From assembly GCF_964030975.1 (NCBI RefSeq), contig NZ_CAXIQH010000001.1:868001-932000 (forward strand): a stretch of 64,000 bases of DNA, in the 5' to 3' direction. The position numbers and the translations under genes were made by a program. This DNA comes from Tisiphia sp964030975. GTDB taxonomy: Bacteria > Pseudomonadota > Alphaproteobacteria > Rickettsiales > Rickettsiaceae. Under the pieces are notes generated by a model that made no database searches, was not told the origin of the DNA, and was given only the letters and a program-made list of their open reading frames with translations. Below, in pieces: positions 61,059 to 64,000 of this stretch. Position 1 is the stretch's first letter; each line of letters opens with the position of its first letter.

Positions 61059-61093
61059 AAAATAAATATATTCGTTTGTATGTTCCTTAATAT

Positions 61094-61266
61094 AGCTAAC
61101 CCGAATAAGTTCTTGAGAACCCTGGCGTCATTGCGAGGAGTGCGTAAGCACGACGAAGCAATCCAAATTTAATCGTTTTCATGGATTGCTTCGTCGGTCT
61201 TATGACCTCCTCGCAATGACATTTATGAACTTACAACTAATATCAAGAACCTGATCGGGTTAGCTT
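61094..61266. repeat. TAGCTAACC-class hairpin element
   Basis: ATAGCTAACCCGAATAAGTT at the left and CTGATCGGGTTAGCTT at the right enclose a GTCATTGCGAGGAGTGC ... CCTCCTCGCAATGAC hairpin with a GCAATCCA/TGGATTGC stem. It occupies much of the 61059-61460 gap between pleD and efp; the remainder (61267-61460) is AT-rich with no clear signal. Confidence 0.7.
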
Positions 61267-61460
61267 TATGTTTCTTAATAATTTTCTTATTGTATCATAA
61301 ATTTTTACAGCACTAAGTAATTTTACTAAATTATTATTACTTAAATATACTTGTGTTTATAACAGTTATTGTATATTCTTCCTAATAAATTCATGTCATC
61401 ATAGTTCAGTAAATTTAGGATTGGCTAAGAATAATTATATTTTAAATAAGTGATAATAAT

Positions 61461-62027
61461 ATGAAAATTTCAGCAAATGCTATTAGGGCTGGTAACATTA
61501 TAGTGTATAATAATGAGTTATGGGTTGTGCATAAAACGCCTGAACATACTAAACCTGGTAAAGGTGGAGCTTATGTACAAGTAGAGATGAAAAATTTTAA
61601 AACTGGTACAAAACTTAATGAGCGGTTTAATTCATCCGATTATGTTGAAAAAGCACAGCTTGATAATAAGGATTTACAATTCCTATATTTTGAGGACGAT
61701 AATCTAGTTTTAATGGATAATGAGACATTTGAGCAAATTTTAATCAATAAGTCAATTCTTGGCGAAAGTTTGCCATTTCTTGAGGATAATATGGTGCTAA
61801 AGGTACAGTTTTATGAGGAAAAAGCTTTGAGTGCTGAATTACCGCAAACCGTTATTGCTGAAATTATGGAAACTGATCCTGTAATTAAAGGCTCTATGGT
61901 AACATCTTCTTATAAACCAGCGATCTTAACTAATGGAGTAAAGGTAATGGTACCACCTTATTTAGTGGTAGGTGAAAAAATAGTGGTAAAAATTGAAGAT
62001 ATCAGCTTTGTTGAGAGAGCCAAGTAA
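61461..62027 (+). CDS. efp: Elongation factor P
   Basis: EF-P relieves ribosome stalling at proline runs, relevant here because the autotransporter and the ankyrin protein contain PPP. The 188-residue protein has the KOW-like N-domain with the tip HTKPGKGGAYVQ, where Lys34 sits at the position usually modified by lysylation. Two OB domains follow, ending in VKIEDISFVERAK. The start MKISANAIRAGN is typical. Confidence 0.96.
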   Translation: MKISANAIRAGNIIVYNNELWVVHKTPEHTKPGKGGAYVQVEMKNFKTGTKLNERFNSSDYVEKAQLDNKDLQFLYFEDDNLVLMDNETFEQILINKSILGESLPFLEDNMVLKVQFYEEKALSAELPQTVIAEIMETDPVIKGSMVTSSYKPAILTNGVKVMVPPYLVVGEKIVVKIEDISFVERAK

Positions 62028-62033
62028 TAGTGT

Positions 62034-62786
62034 ATGCAACAACCAATAACTAGCTTACTTATTACTGCGTCACGTAAAGCTGTTAAATTTTTGCATAGAG
62101 ATTTTTTGGAGCTAGAAATGCTTCAGAGATCTAGTAAGGGAAATTACGATTTTTGCAATAAAGCATATGTTAAAGCACAAGATTTATTACGTAACGAGTT
62201 GCAAAAATATACAAGTGCGTTATTCTTTCCAGAGGATAAGTTTGAACCGGATAAGGCTGATGAGATGGTTTTATTAATAAACCCGCTGGATGGTTTGAAT
62301 AATTTAGAAAAGAGCCTACCATTTTTCGCTGTATCTATAACATGTTTAAAGAAGATTAATAAAATTTTAACTACGATATGTACGGTGATAAATTTTCCAG
62401 CTCTTGATGAGATTTATTATACTGAAAAAGGAAGAGGGGTGTGGTCAGAAAATAATACTACTAATAATGGTAGTAGATTGAGGGTTTCTGGTTGTGCTAG
62501 TGTTGATAATTTTCTAATTGCTACCGATGACTTTAATATCAACCCAGTTTTCTTAAAAAATGCTAGGGTTTTTGGTTGTCATTGTTATGGAATGCTACTA
62601 CTGGCAGCTGGTAAGATTGATGCTGTTTATTTTTCATCAGTAAATTATACTTTAAAAACTGGTTTTGATTTAATAGTTCAAGAATCAGGTGGAGCGATAA
62701 TAAATAATGATAAACTGTTTGTTGCTACTAATTATGAACTTTCTAAGAAATTTGAACATTTATTAACAGAAAAAACATCTACTTGA
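62034..62786 (+). CDS. Inositol monophosphatase-family protein with altered metal site
   Basis: The 250-residue protein follows efp by six bases. The family's central DP-I/L-DGTxNF motif appears as NPLDGLNNLEKSLPFFAVSI, so the first metal-ligand Asp is Asn. The preceding Glu motif is weak (FFPEDKFEPD) and the late GxD motif (FDLIVQESGG, usually W-D) is also changed. The fold is clear but catalysis is doubtful. In E. coli SuhB has a non-catalytic role in ribosome maturation, which could be the retained function. Confidence 0.78.
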   Translation: MQQPITSLLITASRKAVKFLHRDFLELEMLQRSSKGNYDFCNKAYVKAQDLLRNELQKYTSALFFPEDKFEPDKADEMVLLINPLDGLNNLEKSLPFFAVSITCLKKINKILTTICTVINFPALDEIYYTEKGRGVWSENNTTNNGSRLRVSGCASVDNFLIATDDFNINPVFLKNARVFGCHCYGMLLLAAGKIDAVYFSSVNYTLKTGFDLIVQESGGAIINNDKLFVATNYELSKKFEHLLTEKTST

Positions 62787-62919
62787 GTAATTAAATTTTT
62801 GAAAAACATTTTATTTTTGTTACTGTTGTAGTTGAATTTTTATATATAAGGTAGTTTTTTTCTGTGTTTTGGACTATAATAAGCTCGTTATATGAACAAT
62901 AAAGAACAGTATAATTAGT

Positions 62920-63837
62920 ATGAATAATGATAAGCCGTTAGTTAGTTTTGACTATGCTATCAAATATCTTCTAAAAGATAAAGGGGATTATAGTATAGTA
63001 GAAGGTTTTATCTCTGCTCTTCTTAAAACTAAGGGCTATAAAGATGTTAAGATAATATCTCTTCTTGAAAGTGAAAGTAACAAAGAAGATAGTAAAAGCA
63101 AAAGAAGCCTAGCTGATTTAATTGTTGAAGATGAAGAACACCATAAATATATTATTGAAATCGAACGTAATGTTCAGGAATCCTTCATCCATAAGGCTTG
63201 TTTTAATACTTCAAGACTTATCGTGGATAATCTTGCACAAGGAGCGGATTATACACAAATTATCAAAATATTTCATATCTCTCTACTTTATTTTCCTATA
63301 GGTAATGGCAATGGTACTATTTACCATGGTAAAACTATCATTCATGAAATAGAGACTAATGAACGTTTAACTGTTCATATTAAGAATAAAGAAACTGATG
63401 AAATTTTTGATGCTACCAATATTTTACCAGAATATTTCTATATATCAGTACCACTGTTTAATGATCGTCTAGAAAAAGAGATCGATGATTGGCTGCATGT
63501 CATGAAATATGATGAAGTACCAAAAAATTATCATTCGCCTTATATGAGTCAAGTAGCAGAAAAGCTTAATATCCTAAGAATGACTTCTGAGGAAAGGGCA
63601 AGCTATTTCTATTATCAGAAACAGATTTATACTGATAGAGATGAACTAAGAACTGCTGAAGCTATAGGTAAAGCTAGCGGTGAAGTTATAGGGGAAGCTA
63701 GAGGTGAAGCTATAGGAGAAGCTAGAGGAAGAATAGAAATAGCAAAAAAAATGATAGCTAAAGGCAAATCAGTTAAGGAAATAATAGAACTTACTGAGCT
63801 CAGCAAGGAACAAATAGAAAAATTAAAATTGCCATAA
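62920..63837 (+). CDS. Rpn-family recombination-promoting nuclease, second copy
   Basis: This 305-residue paralogue of the protein at 28612-29547 shares KPLxSxDYAIKxLLKxKGDY, VEGFISALL, DLIVEDEEHHKYIIEIE and PLFNDRLEKEIDDW. Its C-terminal repeats are GEARGEAIGEARG rather than GK-x-EG. Conserved residues of the PD-(D/E)XK core are present. It stands alone 130 bases after the IMPase-like gene with no insertion-sequence ends visible nearby. Confidence 0.82.
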   Translation: MNNDKPLVSFDYAIKYLLKDKGDYSIVEGFISALLKTKGYKDVKIISLLESESNKEDSKSKRSLADLIVEDEEHHKYIIEIERNVQESFIHKACFNTSRLIVDNLAQGADYTQIIKIFHISLLYFPIGNGNGTIYHGKTIIHEIETNERLTVHIKNKETDEIFDATNILPEYFYISVPLFNDRLEKEIDDWLHVMKYDEVPKNYHSPYMSQVAEKLNILRMTSEERASYFYYQKQIYTDRDELRTAEAIGKASGEVIGEARGEAIGEARGRIEIAKKMIAKGKSVKEIIELTELSKEQIEKLKLP

Positions 63838-63891
63838 CAGGTTTGTGGTAATAGACGATAATATTCTAATAATTCAACACGATATTATGTT

Positions 63892-64000
63892 ATGAAAAAA
63901 TTTACTGTTAATTGTGATTTTGGCGGGCAAATGGCACCGTTTACCATATATGTAGGGCAACCTGAGCCAGGACATCATCCTTTGCATTTTCAGGATGACT
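63892..64000 (+). CDS. DUF2610-like protein, cut by window end
   Basis: The ATG at 63892 opens MKKFTVNCDFGGQMAPFTIY with VGQPEPGHHPLHFQDD to the window edge; 36 residues are visible. The pattern CDFGGxxxPFTIYxGxPEPxHHPLHxQ matches a small conserved Rickettsia protein family of unknown function (DUF2610, recalled rather than searched). No more can be said from the fragment. Confidence 0.6.
   Translation, partial: MKKFTVNCDFGGQMAPFTIYVGQPEPGHHPLHFQDD

Overview
The window is AT-rich (roughly one third G+C by eye), densely coding between repeat-filled gaps, and reads as the chromosome of an obligate intracellular alphaproteobacterium of the Rickettsiaceae. The basis is gene content and order: rsmG-parA-parB, hscB-hscA-fdx, PleD, TolC next to a PopZ-like protein, a very large Sca-like autotransporter, Rickettsia-type small proteins, and many Rpn/PD-(D/E)XK and transposase genes. 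Transaldolase and triosephosphate isomerase suggest more sugar-phosphate metabolism than in classical pathogenic Rickettsia, which would fit a Torix/Tisiphia- or Megaira-like lineage. That placement is inference; no rRNA gene is present to test it.

Layout. 1-8.5 kb (+): rsmG, parA, parB, transaldolase, a Dam-like methylase with a PD-(D/E)XK restriction enzyme, ettA, a small membrane protein, mltG, cyaY and a nucleotidyltransferase. 8.5-22.5 kb (mostly -): an XRE regulator, malic enzyme, an AEC transporter, two reductases, a DUF2125 protein, fdx-hscA-hscB, a histidine phosphatase, holB, a phosphotransferase and HU. 22.8-26.8 kb (+): a small exported protein, xseA, and an unusual fusion of a solute-binding protein with a TRIC-like channel. 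26.8-36.6 kb is accessory DNA: a DnaA_N-like fragment, remnants of a podovirus-type head module (terminase, connector, small structural protein, scaffold), an Rpn nuclease, a truncated resolvase, an ISAs1 element, a beheaded AAA/PD-(D/E)XK gene, an IS630 relic, a nucleoside deoxyribosyltransferase-like gene and an intact IS5-family element. 36.9-49.2 kb is the surface/secretion region: the repeat-rich autotransporter, a helical protein of unknown function, TolC, a PopZ-like protein and an exported proline-rich ankyrin protein. 49.2-64 kb returns to core genes (ppiD, tpiA, secG, kdsA, ffh, rppH, pleD, efp) mixed with likely host-interaction genes (a leucine-rich-repeat protein and an exported STAND ATPase with TPRs) and a second Rpn nuclease.

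The most striking structure is a family of ~140-bp TA-flanked miniature elements (called MITE-A here): ten full-length copies, one truncated copy and one 58-bp miniature. Their ends match the left end of the IS630-family relic at 32792, which identifies a likely parent. The window contains its own proof of transposition. A filled site (48988-49127) and the matching empty site (58.8 kb) differ exactly by the element plus a TA. Removing the copies inside the restriction gene (4.2 kb) and the ISAs1 transposase (31 kb) restores reading frames. At least three other repeat families occur: MITE-B with CTAGGAGACTGT ends, hairpins built on GTCATTGCGAGG, and relatives of the IS5 element's ends. Some are nested in one another with visible target duplications.
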